A stretch of 64,000 nt of DNA from the NCBI RefSeq assembly GCF_039543385.1, contig NZ_BAABJQ010000007.1:62001-126000 (forward strand). Reading direction: 5' to 3'. The stretch is from Rugosimonospora acidiphila (GTDB lineage: Bacteria; Actinomycetota; Actinomycetes; Mycobacteriales; Micromonosporaceae). The position numbers and the translations under genes were made by a program. The notes under the pieces are model-generated. The model saw nothing but the letters and a program-made list of their open reading frames with translations, did not search any database and was not told where the DNA came from. Within the stretch, counting starts at the first letter, position 1. The number at the start of each line of letters is the position of its first letter. Below, piece after piece: positions 15,980-23,663 of the stretch.

Positions 15980-16941
15980 GCCGCACCCCCGTCCCGTGCC
16001 TCGCACCCGGCGGCGTCGCGCCGGACCTCCGCGACCGACCAGCCTGCGCGAAGCGCACGCAGCAGCAGGGCGTCACAGGCGTGGGCGGTTACCCGGATCC
16101 GGACACCACCCGCGACCGGCGTCAGGTCGACCACCCCGGGCAGGCCCGACCAGTCGACCTCGCGCGGCCTGGCCCGCCGCGGTGCGAACAGCACGACGCA
16201 CGCGCTCGGAAGCGCCGTCCCGTCCTGCCCGCCGGGTGGACCGTCGGCCGGCTGCTGGCGCGACGCGGTCCGGTCCGCGTCCACGGGCCACCCGACGAGT
16301 TCCCGCGGGATCGTCCCGCCGCCGGCGACCGCCGTCACCCGGCCGGCCTGAATCGTGTACCTGTGGGCGGCATGTGCCCCGATGACCGACTCCCGGTGGT
16401 CGGTGAACACCACCGAGCCGCCAGCGTCGACCACCTCGGAGATGATCTCGCCGAGCACGCCGTGCGCCGCCGCGTCCAGCCCGGACCACGGCTCGTCGAG
16501 CACCAGCAACTGCGGCGCGATCATCAGTGCCTGAGCCAGTGCCACCTTCTGCGCGTTGCCCTTGGACAGGCCGCGAATCGGCGCCCGCGCCCCGCCCGCG
16601 AGTTCGAGCCGGTCCAGCAGTTCGGTTGCCCGGACCCGGGCGGTGGCGCCACGCAGGCCACGCACCCGGCCGAGGTGGGTGAGGTACTCGGTGGCCGAGA
16701 GCCGGTCGCCGGGCGGGAAGCGGTCCGGGACGTACCCGACGACCGGCGGCCGCCCGGACACCGTGCCCCTCGTCGGGCGCGACAGCCCGGCCAGGATCCG
16801 CAACAGGGTGGATTTGCCTGCACCGTTCGTCCCGGTGATCGCGACCGACTCCGCGGCGGGAACCTCCAGGCTGACGCCGGTCAGTACCCACCGGTTCGGT
16901 CCGTAGCGCTTGCTCACCGACTCCAGCCGAATCACGCCCAC
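15967..16941 (-). CDS. ABC transporter ATP-binding protein
   Basis: The 324-residue product contains Walker A GTNGAGKST (about residues 37-45), the signature LSKGNAQKV in place of LSGGQ, Walker B LLVLDEPWSGLD and the H-loop His in FTDHRES. The Q-loop position reads GYVPDRF, with Asp where Gln is usual. A C-terminal extension of about 110 residues follows the nucleotide-binding domain; it is Pro/Gly-rich, then more ordered, with no named domain. It overlaps the permease gene. The divergent histidine kinase gene starts 172 bp away, a common arrangement for regulated exporters. Confidence 0.88.
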   Translation of the reverse strand: MGVIRLESVSKRYGPNRWVLTGVSLEVPAAESVAITGTNGAGKSTLLRILAGLSRPTRGTVSGRPPVVGYVPDRFPPGDRLSATEYLTHLGRVRGLRGATARVRATELLDRLELAGGARAPIRGLSKGNAQKVALAQALMIAPQLLVLDEPWSGLDAAAHGVLGEIISEVVDAGGSVVFTDHRESVIGAHAAHRYTIQAGRVTAVAGGGTIPRELVGWPVDADRTASRQQPADGPPGGQDGTALPSACVVLFAPRRARPREVDWSGLPGVVDLTPVAGGVRIRVTAHACDALLLRALRAGWSVAEVRRDAAGCEARDGGAACSR

Positions 16942-17113
16942 GAGGATCCCGGATCGGGCCGCCCCGCGCGTCTGACCAGCGCCCGAAATTCGGGGTCTGC
17001 CCGTGGTCGGAGTGGGCCGGCGAGTGCCGCCATGGGTCTGGCGACGGTCATAGGCCCGCGGTCATAGCCGGGCCTCGCGGGCGTGCTCACCGGCCCGTCG
17101 ATACTGTTTTCGG

Positions 17114-18319
17114 GTGACGAACAACCTCGGCGCAGCCGCCGCGCACCCCTGGCGACTGAGCCGCCGAGACCTGGTCGCGCTGGATGCCGTCGCCGCGCTC
17201 GGGTACGTGCTGTTGCTGCTGTCCGCCGGTCGCGGCGGCCTCGTCGGGAACGCGCCGGCGTGGTCGCAACTCCTGATGATCGCCGGCATCGGGCTGCCGG
17301 TCGCGGTCCGGCGACTCTGGCCGGTACCGGTGTTCTGGCTCGTACTGGCGGCATCGATTCTGGCCGTGCCGCTACGCATCGGCGGATACCCGTTCGTCGC
17401 GGCGGCCTATGCCCTGTACCCGGTCGCGCTGACCCAGCCATCACCCCGCTGGGTACCAACCCGGGCCATCGGCGTGCTGACCGCCGTCGGTCTGCTCGCC
17501 GCCGTGCTGGCGCTGCCGCACTCGGCGACGCGGGCCGCGGCCGGTACCGCCCTGCTCGACGCCATGCTGCTGGGCAGCGCCTGGACCCTCGGGCACGCCG
17601 CGCGCGAGTGGCGGGCCGCCGCCGCGCGGTCGGCGGTGCGGCAGGCGGACCGGGCGGTCGCGGCAGAGCGGCTGCGCATCGCCCGGGAACTCCACGACAT
17701 CGTCTCGCACAGCATCGGCCTCATCACGGTCAAGGCCGGCGTCGCCAACCATGTCCTGCACGACCACCCGGAGGAAGCGCACGACGCGCTGCGGGTGATC
17801 GAGGCCACCGGACGCAGCGCCCTGGGCGAGATGCGACGGCTCCTCGACGTTCTGCGGGCGGCCGGCTCCGGCGACGACACCAACGACCTGGCCCCGACCC
17901 CCGGGCTCGACGCGTTGCCGGCGCTGGCACGGCGAACGGCGCTGGCGGGCGTCCCGGTCGACCTGGAACTGGGCGACGTCGGCCGGCTGCCGCACGACGT
18001 CGAACTCTCCGTCTACCGGATCGTTCAGGAGGCCCTCACCAACGTGGTCAAGCACGCCGGGGCAGCGCACTGCCAGGTCCGGATAGGTACCGACGGTGAC
18101 GCGGTCACCGTGGAGGTCACGGACGACGGGGAGCCCACCAGCCGCCCGGCGGACCATGGACGTACCACCGACGCGGGTGGGCGGGTCGGCCACGGACTGG
18201 TGGGCATGCGCGAACGGGTGTCGCTGTACGGCGGCGTTCTGGTCGCGGGGCCGCGTCCGGAGGGCGGGTTCGCCGTGCACGCCCGGTTGCCGTACCAGCC
18301 GGCTCCGGCGCTGCCGTGA
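17114..18319 (+). CDS. Sensor histidine kinase (NarL/HisKA_3 type)
   Basis: The 401-residue product has an N-terminal membrane domain of about five helices (residues 20-165), then a short coiled linker. The HisKA_3 phosphoacceptor is ARELHDIVSHSIGLI, with His near 196. The HATPase_c domain has the N-box EALTNVVKHAGAA, DDGEP and the glycine-rich GHGLVGMRERVSLYGG. Most of the N-terminal region is membrane-embedded, so it may sense the membrane or the adjacent transporter. The GTG start lies divergent from the ABC ATPase gene, and the stop overlaps the response regulator start as GTGA. The pair probably controls the ABC transporter operon. Confidence 0.9.
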   Translation: MTNNLGAAAAHPWRLSRRDLVALDAVAALGYVLLLLSAGRGGLVGNAPAWSQLLMIAGIGLPVAVRRLWPVPVFWLVLAASILAVPLRIGGYPFVAAAYALYPVALTQPSPRWVPTRAIGVLTAVGLLAAVLALPHSATRAAAGTALLDAMLLGSAWTLGHAAREWRAAAARSAVRQADRAVAAERLRIARELHDIVSHSIGLITVKAGVANHVLHDHPEEAHDALRVIEATGRSALGEMRRLLDVLRAAGSGDDTNDLAPTPGLDALPALARRTALAGVPVDLELGDVGRLPHDVELSVYRIVQEALTNVVKHAGAAHCQVRIGTDGDAVTVEVTDDGEPTSRPADHGRTTDAGGRVGHGLVGMRERVSLYGGVLVAGPRPEGGFAVHARLPYQPAPALP

Positions 18320-19011
18320 GCCAGCAGGTACCTGCCGTGAGCCCGCCGGTACGGGTGCTCATCGCCGACGATCAGGCCCTGCTGCGCGGCAGCTTCCGGG
18401 TGCTGATCGAGACCGCGCCCGGCCTGACGGTGGTCGGCGAGGCCAGCACCGGCATCGAGGCCGTCGAGCTGACCCGGCAGGAGCGGCCCGACGTGCTGCT
18501 GATGGACATCCGGATGCCCGAAATGGACGGGGTGGAGGCCACCCGGCGAATCTGCGCCACCGCCCAGACCCCGCCCGCCCGCGTGCTCATCCTCACGATG
18601 TTCGACATCGACTCCTACGTGTACGCGGCGCTGCGCGCCGGAGCCAGCGGCTTCCTGCTCAAGGACACCCGACCGGCCGACCTCCTGGCGGCGATCCGGG
18701 TCATCGCCACGGGCGACGGCCTGCTGGCCCCGAGCGTCACCCGACGATTGATCGCCGAGTTCGTCAAGCGCGCCGAACCCGTACGACCGTTGTCCGGCGA
18801 CCTCGGACGTCTCACCGAACGTGAGCGCGAAGTGCTCGTGCTGGTCGCACGTGGGCTGTCCAACGCGGAGATCGCCGAACGGCTGAGCCTCGGCATGGGC
18901 ACCGTGAAGACGCACATGTCGAGACTGCTGGCCAAGCTGAAGGCGCGGGACCGGGCCCAGCTGGTCATCATCGCGTACGAAGGCGGGCTCATCACACCGT
19001 CCTCGCGATAG
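18316..19011 (+). CDS. NarL/FixJ family response regulator
   Basis: The 231-residue product has a receiver domain: acidic pair ADDQ, phosphoacceptor Asp in LLMDIRMPEMDG, Thr in LILTMFD, Lys in LLKDTRP. A C-terminal LuxR-type helix-turn-helix follows (LTEREREVLVLVARGLSNAE, GMGTVKTHMSRLLAKL). The GTG at 18316 overlaps the kinase stop by 4 nt. A second GTG at 18337 is possible but the coupled start is preferred. It is cognate to the upstream kinase; the divergent ABC transporter operon is the likely target. Confidence 0.92.
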   Translation: MSQQVPAVSPPVRVLIADDQALLRGSFRVLIETAPGLTVVGEASTGIEAVELTRQERPDVLLMDIRMPEMDGVEATRRICATAQTPPARVLILTMFDIDSYVYAALRAGASGFLLKDTRPADLLAAIRVIATGDGLLAPSVTRRLIAEFVKRAEPVRPLSGDLGRLTEREREVLVLVARGLSNAEIAERLSLGMGTVKTHMSRLLAKLKARDRAQLVIIAYEGGLITPSSR

Positions 19012-19026
19012 CTCCGACAGCGATGC

Positions 19027-19082
19027 TTGACAGCGGTGCCACCCTGGCGTCTAATTCGTGTCACGACATACATGTCGCGACA
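19027..19082 (+). promoter_or_regulatory. Near-consensus sigma-70 promoter with MarR-type operator
   Basis: TTGACA (19027-19032), a 17-bp spacer and TCTAAT (19050-19055) form a near-consensus promoter, rare in such GC-rich DNA. Just downstream, 19059-19082 is an imperfect 24-bp palindrome made of TGTCACGACA and TGTCGCGACA, with CGACAT-N2-ATGTCG at its centre. It covers the expected transcription start. The MarR gene is the second gene of this operon, so autorepression by roadblock is likely. The lactonase SD AAGGAG follows. Confidence 0.7.
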
Positions 19083-19097
19083 TCTAAGGAGCTCGCC

Positions 19098-19973
19098 ATG
19101 AGTCCGATCAACCGGGTCTCGGTCGTCAGCACCGGCACCGTCCAGATCCGTCCGCAGCACGTCGAGACGGACGGGACTCCGCTGTTGTGGTGGCTCAACA
19201 CGTCACGCCGGTGGACCGAGCCCCGTCCGATCAACGTGTATGTCATCGAACACGACAACGGGCTGGTGCTGTTCGACCTCGGCCAGGATCGGCGCTCGGT
19301 CACCGACGCGGGGTACTTCCCCGGCGGCGCGGCTGGGCACATCTACCGCCGGCTGGCCAAGTTCGACATTCCCTCGGACGCGACGCTGACGGCCAGGCTC
19401 CGCCAACAGGGTTACGACATCGCGGACGTGCGGGTGGCCATCGTCTCCCACCTCCATCAGGACCACATCGGCGGCCTGCGGGAGTTGCCGAAGACGGCCC
19501 AGGTGCTGGTCAGCGCGGCGGAGTTCGCCGAGGTGGACAAGAGGCTCGCGGTCTTCGCCGGCCTGATGCGTGAGCATATCCACGTTCCGGACGTCCGGTG
19601 GAGCGCCGTCACCCCGCGGCGCGCCGAGGACCCCGCGATCGCGCCATTTACTCGCGCCCACGATGTCATGGGTGACGGGTCGCTGTTGCTGCTGCCCACC
19701 CCCGGGCACACGCCCGGTTCGATGTCGCTGCTGCTGCGCGGCGAGGGACTGCCGACGATGATGTTCGTCGGCGACCTCACCTACGACGTGCGGCTGCTGG
19801 CGGCCGACCGCATCCCCGGAGTCGGCGACGCGACCGGTCTGCACGACACCACCCGGCAGGTCAATCGGCTGGCGGCACGGTATCCGGGCATGCCGATCCT
19901 CGCCGCCCACGACCCGGCCGCCGACTCGCTCCTGACGACGGCGTTGCGACAGCACGAGACGGTGGGCGCGTGA
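19098..19973 (+). CDS. Metallo-beta-lactamase-fold lactonase (N-acyl homoserine lactonase family)
   Basis: The 291-residue product carries the dinuclear zinc motif HLHQDHIGG (HxHxDH), a further His in TPGHTPGSM, the bridging Asp in FVGDLTYD and the last His in LAAHDPAAD. This set is typical of AiiA/AttM-like lactonases and related hydrolases. Quorum-quenching or detoxification of a lactone is plausible; the substrate is unproven. The ATG has AAGGAG 8 nt upstream, and a longer in-frame start upstream lies inside the operator and is rejected. The stop overlaps the MarR gene as GTGA; an SRPBCC protein follows. The operon looks inducible through MarR. Confidence 0.83.
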   Translation: MSPINRVSVVSTGTVQIRPQHVETDGTPLLWWLNTSRRWTEPRPINVYVIEHDNGLVLFDLGQDRRSVTDAGYFPGGAAGHIYRRLAKFDIPSDATLTARLRQQGYDIADVRVAIVSHLHQDHIGGLRELPKTAQVLVSAAEFAEVDKRLAVFAGLMREHIHVPDVRWSAVTPRRAEDPAIAPFTRAHDVMGDGSLLLLPTPGHTPGSMSLLLRGEGLPTMMFVGDLTYDVRLLAADRIPGVGDATGLHDTTRQVNRLAARYPGMPILAAHDPAADSLLTTALRQHETVGA

Positions 19974-20434
19974 GAGCGGCGGAGCAGCTTCGCTACCTGA
20001 TCCTCGCGGCTCAACGAGAAGGCAACCGTCGGCTGACCGCGATGATGTCTGAGCTCGGTGTGACGCCGGCGCAGTCTGAGGCATTGCGCATCATCGCGGA
20101 TCACGGCCCGCTCGCTCTGCGAGAACTCGGTGACATGCTGGTGTGCGACACCGGTACGAGTCCGAGCCGAATCGTGGACCGACTCGTCGCCGCGGGCTTC
20201 GTGGAGAGAACCACCGGCGAACACGACCGCCGGCAGGTCAGACTCGCGCTCACGCCACAAGGCCGCGACAAGGCCGATCGTGTCGCCGAGGTTGAAAACC
20301 GGCTCTACGACCTGATCGACCGTGCCAGTGAGGGAACGGATACCGATGCGGTCATCGAGTTCCTCCACGCATTCACCCGACAATCACCAGCCGGGCTTGC
20401 CCTCGCGAACCGCCTCGCCGCCGAGAAAGGGTAA
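19970..20434 (+). CDS. MarR family transcriptional regulator
   Basis: The 154-residue winged-helix protein has AQSEALRIIADHGPLALREL, GTSPSRIVDRLVAAGFVERT and the wing GEHDRRQVRLALTPQG. Flanking helices provide dimerisation. The GTG start overlaps the lactonase stop by 4 nt. It most likely binds the palindrome at 19059-19082 and represses the lactonase-marR-SRPBCC operon until a phenolic or hydrophobic inducer binds. No Cys suited to redox sensing is evident in the DNA-binding region. Confidence 0.9.
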   Translation: MRAAEQLRYLILAAQREGNRRLTAMMSELGVTPAQSEALRIIADHGPLALRELGDMLVCDTGTSPSRIVDRLVAAGFVERTTGEHDRRQVRLALTPQGRDKADRVAEVENRLYDLIDRASEGTDTDAVIEFLHAFTRQSPAGLALANRLAAEKG

Positions 20435-20480
20435 ACACAGTGACGGCTTCATTGAACGAGGCATACCCCGGGACAACCCG

Positions 20481-20915
20481 ATGACCTTTCAGCTGAGCCT
20501 TGACATCACCGCCCCGCCCGCCGAGGTATTCGAATTCGTCGCGGACTTCACGACCATGCCGCAGTGGTATTCCGCGGTGCGACGGGTGCGTCGGGTCGAT
20601 GGCACCGGCGGTCCCGGGACGCGTTACGCGGTGTACCGGGAACTCGCCGGCGGAACCGCTCTCAACGATGTGGGGATCACCAGCTATGCGGACGGCGAAG
20701 AGGTCACCTTCACGTCCCTGAGCGGTCCGACCCCGTTCGCCTACCGCTACCACGTCCAACCCATCCCGGGCGCGACGCGACTCACCCTCGACGGCACGAT
20801 CAAGGCGACCGGGCTCCCGGGGCCGGCCGCGCTGCTCGGACCGCTGGCGGAGGGGTTCTTCAAACGCGGGATGCGAGACAACCTCGGCACGCTGAGGAGA
20901 ATCCTGGAGCGGTAG
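20481..20915 (+). CDS. SRPBCC family protein (polyketide cyclase/START-like)
   Basis: The 144-residue product matches the START/Bet v1-like fold: opening strand QLSLDITAPPAEVFEFVADF, then TMPQWYSAVRRVRR, a central antiparallel sheet and the long C-terminal helix AEGFFKRGMRDNLGTLRRIL. Such proteins bind hydrophobic ligands and sometimes catalyse cyclisation or lipid handling. ATG 20481 gives the usual start just before the first strand. It follows the MarR gene by 46 nt on the same strand and probably belongs to the same operon. Confidence 0.8.
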   Translation: MTFQLSLDITAPPAEVFEFVADFTTMPQWYSAVRRVRRVDGTGGPGTRYAVYRELAGGTALNDVGITSYADGEEVTFTSLSGPTPFAYRYHVQPIPGATRLTLDGTIKATGLPGPAALLGPLAEGFFKRGMRDNLGTLRRILER

Positions 20916-21016
20916 CGGCTCTCCGCCCTGCCAACCGCGCCCGCCCGCAACAACTGCTTCGGGCCGCGGCGACTCCACCGCCCCCCGCGCCGCCGGTGGC
21001 GGTAAGATCGTGGGTG

Positions 21017-21121
21017 GCTCCGGGTAGGGGCGGGTGACGCCCACAGTAATCGGCCGTGGGTGTCGGCCAGTACCTGGAGGTGGACGCCGGGGATTTCCTC
21101 GCCGTTCGTGTGCCCGCTCAC
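21017..21121 (-). mobile_element. IS5-like transposase fragment
   Basis: A short frame reads GHTNGEEIPGVHLQVLADTHG followed by a segment ending WASPA, which resembles the DDE-domain strand of IS5-family transposases (pattern H-G-V-x-V-Q-x-L-A-D-x-x-G-R-L-x-W-x-S-P-A). Only about 35 codons remain and flanking frames are unrelated, so this is a dead remnant upstream of the DUF4193 gene. No terminal inverted repeats were found. Confidence 0.5.
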
Positions 21122-21198
21122 GCTGTTCGGAGAGCGGGAACAATGCGGGGGCAGTTGGCGTTTCGGGAGCGATACAACCTCGGGAGGATGATGCCACG

Positions 21199-21492
21199 AT
21201 GGCGACCACCGACTACGACGCTCCACGGCGCCCCGTCGTCGAGCTTGAAGATGACAGCCTGGAGCAACTGCAGGCGCAGCGGGCCGCGGCGCAGTCGCCG
21301 ACGGTAGACGTCGACGAGCCGGACGGGGATTTTGAGCTGCCCGGGGCGGACCTGTCAGACGAGGAATTGACGGTGTCCGTGGTGCCGATGCGGTCTGACG
21401 AGTTCCGTTGCGACAGCTGCTTCCTGGTCCACCACCGCAGCCAACTCGTCGTGCACGGCTCCGGCCGCAGGCTGTGCCGGGACTGCGCGTAG
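21199..21492 (+). CDS. DUF4193 family protein
   Basis: The 97-residue actinobacterial protein has the family pattern: N-terminal MATTDYDAPRR, an acidic middle (SLEQLQAQRAA, DFELPGADLSDEEL) and a C-terminal zinc-ribbon-like part, FRCDSCFLVHHRSQL then LCRDCA. The CxxC...CxxC set could bind zinc. Its function is unknown, but it is highly conserved in actinobacteria and often lies near housekeeping genes. GGGAGG lies about 11 nt before the ATG. A perfect palindromic hairpin follows the stop. Confidence 0.9.
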   Translation: MATTDYDAPRRPVVELEDDSLEQLQAQRAAAQSPTVDVDEPDGDFELPGADLSDEELTVSVVPMRSDEFRCDSCFLVHHRSQLVVHGSGRRLCRDCA

Positions 21493-21508
21493 GACCGCCG
21501 ACGGCTCT

Positions 21509-21524
21509 GGCCCCGTACGGGGCC
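21509..21524 (+). terminator. Hairpin after the DUF4193 gene
   Basis: GGCCCCGTACGGGGCC is a perfect 16-bp palindrome 17 nt after the stop. It would form a tight GC hairpin without a U-tract, as seen in many actinobacterial terminators. Confidence 0.5.
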
Positions 21525-21772
21525 GGCGCCCGAAGCCGAGAAAGTGACGGAGGCCACAGCTCGTACCACGGATAGGTGGGCGAATCTGGCGCTTAAGTCC
21601 CTTATGTCCCCCCTCATAGGGGTTGCATTTCGCTGGTCAGCGAGGCGGCGGGTATAGTTTGACTGAGCGGTCCGCGCCGGTGCGCCCGGGCCACCTGAGA
21701 TGTCGTCCCCCGCGCTGCGGCTCCTGGCAGCCTGCACCAGCTGCGACGACCCCTTCCACGTTCGGAGAACCG

Positions 21773-23233
21773 ATGGCGGCACGCCGCCCCCAAAACACCA
21801 ACTCCTCAACGGCCGCCGCCACGGCGACCTTCGACGCGCTCGGGGTGCCCACCCCGCTGATCGCGGCGCTCAAGGCGCGCGACATCACCACCCCCACTCC
21901 CATCCAGGCCGCGACGCTGCCCGACACGCTTGCCGGGCGCGACGTGCTTGGCCGGGGCAAGACGGGTTCCGGCAAGACCTACGCCTTCCTGCTTCCGGTG
22001 CTGGCCCGGTTGGCCGCAACCCGCGCGCCGCGTCGGCCCGGGCGTCCGCGGGCTCTGATCCTGGCCCCGACCCGCGAGCTGGCCACCCAGATCCAGGAGT
22101 CGATGGCCCCGCTGGCCCAGGCGCTGTCGCTGGTCAGCCTGGCCGTGTTCGGCGGGGTCGCCCCAAGGCCGCAGATCTCGCGCCTACGCGCTGGGGTGGA
22201 CGTGCTGGTGGCCTGCCCAGGCCGGCTGGCCGACCACCTGGCCGCCGGCCACGCCAACCTCGACGCGGTGGAGATCACCGTGCTCGACGAGGCGGACCAC
22301 ATGGCGGACCTGGGCTTCCTGCCGGTCGTGCGCCGGCTGCTCGACGCGACGCCGCGCACCAGCCAACGGCTGCTGTTCTCGGCGACCCTCGACGCCGGCA
22401 TCGACACGCTGGCCAAGCGGTACCTGAACCGGCCGGTCACGCACAGCGTCGACGCGCCTCGCGCGACGGTCACCGCGATGTCGCACCACGTCCTGCACGT
22501 GCGCCCCGACGATCGCCTTCCGGTGCTCGTCGACCTGACCGCCGCACCTGGCCGCACGCTGGTGTTCACCCGCACCAAGCACCGCGCCAAGTCGCTGACC
22601 CGCCAGCTCGTCGCGGCCGGCGTACCGGCGGTGGAGCTGCACGGCAACCTGGCTCAGAACGCCCGCAGCCGTAACCTGACCGCCTTCGCCAACGGCACCG
22701 TGCAGACCCTGGTGGCCACGGACATCGCGGCGCGCGGTATCCACGTCGACGACATCACCCGGGTCATCCACGCCGACCCGCCGGCCGAACACAAGGCATA
22801 CCTGCACCGCTCCGGCCGCACCGCCCGGGCTGGCGCGACCGGCACCGTGATCACCCTCATGACCGACGACCAGACCGGTGAGGTGCGCGCGCTGACCCGC
22901 AGCGCCGGCATCACACCCGCCACCACGCGGCTGGGCCCCGGTCACCCGCTGCTCAGCCAGCTCGCCCCCGGACAGCGCTCGTTCGTCGCGCCCCCGCCGG
23001 CAAACCCGACCCCGCCGGCTCCGGCACGAAAGCGGGCGGATGCCGACACACCGCGCCGCGGCCGGACAAGTCGAAACAGCGCGGCGCGGGCCCACTCGCC
23101 GCGCGGCGGCTCCGGGCAGCAGGCCGGTGAGCGTGGCGGTTCGGGTGCCACCACGGCCACGGCCCCAGCCCGGCAGGGTGGCGCGGCGGCCTTCTCCGCC
23201 CGCAGCCGGGCGGGAGTCCGCCGCGGCCGCTGA
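21773..23233 (+). CDS. DEAD-box RNA helicase (RhlE-like)
   Basis: The 486-residue product has the full SF2 motif set: Q-motif region TPTPIQAATLP, motif I GKTGSGKTYAF, Ia APTRELA, DEAD in VLDEADHMADLGF, SAT in LLFSATLD, motif IV LVFTRTKHRA, V VATDIAARGIHVDD and VI HRSGRTARAG. After residue 400 comes a low-complexity Arg/Pro/Gly/Ala tail that probably binds RNA. Such helicases remodel RNA in ribosome assembly and cold adaptation. ATG 21773 has CGGAGAA 3 nt upstream; a longer upstream in-frame start is rejected because it lies in apparent 5' leader sequence with a TATAGT -10-like element at about 21652-21657. Confidence 0.92.
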   Translation: MAARRPQNTNSSTAAATATFDALGVPTPLIAALKARDITTPTPIQAATLPDTLAGRDVLGRGKTGSGKTYAFLLPVLARLAATRAPRRPGRPRALILAPTRELATQIQESMAPLAQALSLVSLAVFGGVAPRPQISRLRAGVDVLVACPGRLADHLAAGHANLDAVEITVLDEADHMADLGFLPVVRRLLDATPRTSQRLLFSATLDAGIDTLAKRYLNRPVTHSVDAPRATVTAMSHHVLHVRPDDRLPVLVDLTAAPGRTLVFTRTKHRAKSLTRQLVAAGVPAVELHGNLAQNARSRNLTAFANGTVQTLVATDIAARGIHVDDITRVIHADPPAEHKAYLHRSGRTARAGATGTVITLMTDDQTGEVRALTRSAGITPATTRLGPGHPLLSQLAPGQRSFVAPPPANPTPPAPARKRADADTPRRGRTSRNSAARAHSPRGGSGQQAGERGGSGATTATAPARQGGAAAFSARSRAGVRRGR

Positions 23234-23298
23234 CGGCACAGTCCGGCGCTCGGTTCTTCATCGGCCAAGACGCGTGTCAATTGTCCCGGCACTCGCTC

Positions 23299-23617
23299 CT
23301 GCCCGATCTTGACCGTTCGTGTGCGGTGCTCATCGGGTATAGCGACGATGGTGGGCGCCGATGCGCTCACGTCAGCGGGTGCCCGTCAGGCGTTTAACGG
23401 GCGGTGCACCCAGGTACTGATCAATCCCGCGCTTTCGACCGACACATTCGATGCCGTCCAATCGGCGGCCAGCGATGCCTCGGACGTTCTGCTGCTTCAT
23501 TACTCGGGACGCGGTGCCTGGCGCGAGCAGTTCGTGACTCCCGCGATGGCCTGTTCGTATCGAAAGCGTGCGCTACCGGCACACGGCGGAGTCGTCGAAT
23601 ACTCGTTCTGGTCCTGA
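23299..23617 (+). pseudogene. Caspase-like protease (EACC1-associated type) remnant
   Basis: One frame gives LPDLDRSCAVLIGYSDDGG, the typical opening of actinobacterial caspase-like proteins. After a frameshift a second frame gives CTQVLINPALSTDTFDAVQS, then DVLLLHYSGRG. That last block is the catalytic-His motif (normally YxSGHG), with His replaced by Arg here. The Cys block (DxCHSG) is absent, and the sequence ends soon after in unrelated residues. This is a decayed peptidase C14-type domain lacking both catalytic residues. Full-length relatives usually carry an effector or repeat domain after the protease; none remains. Confidence 0.6.
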
Positions 23618-23663
23618 CGACCCGACAGCCGACGCCCGCTTCTTCACGCTGACCACCGGTGTG

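Noticed and set aside
20322..20480. N-terminal extension of the SRPBCC protein
   Set aside because: The extension overlaps the MarR gene in another frame and is low-complexity; the fold starts right after the ATG at 20481.
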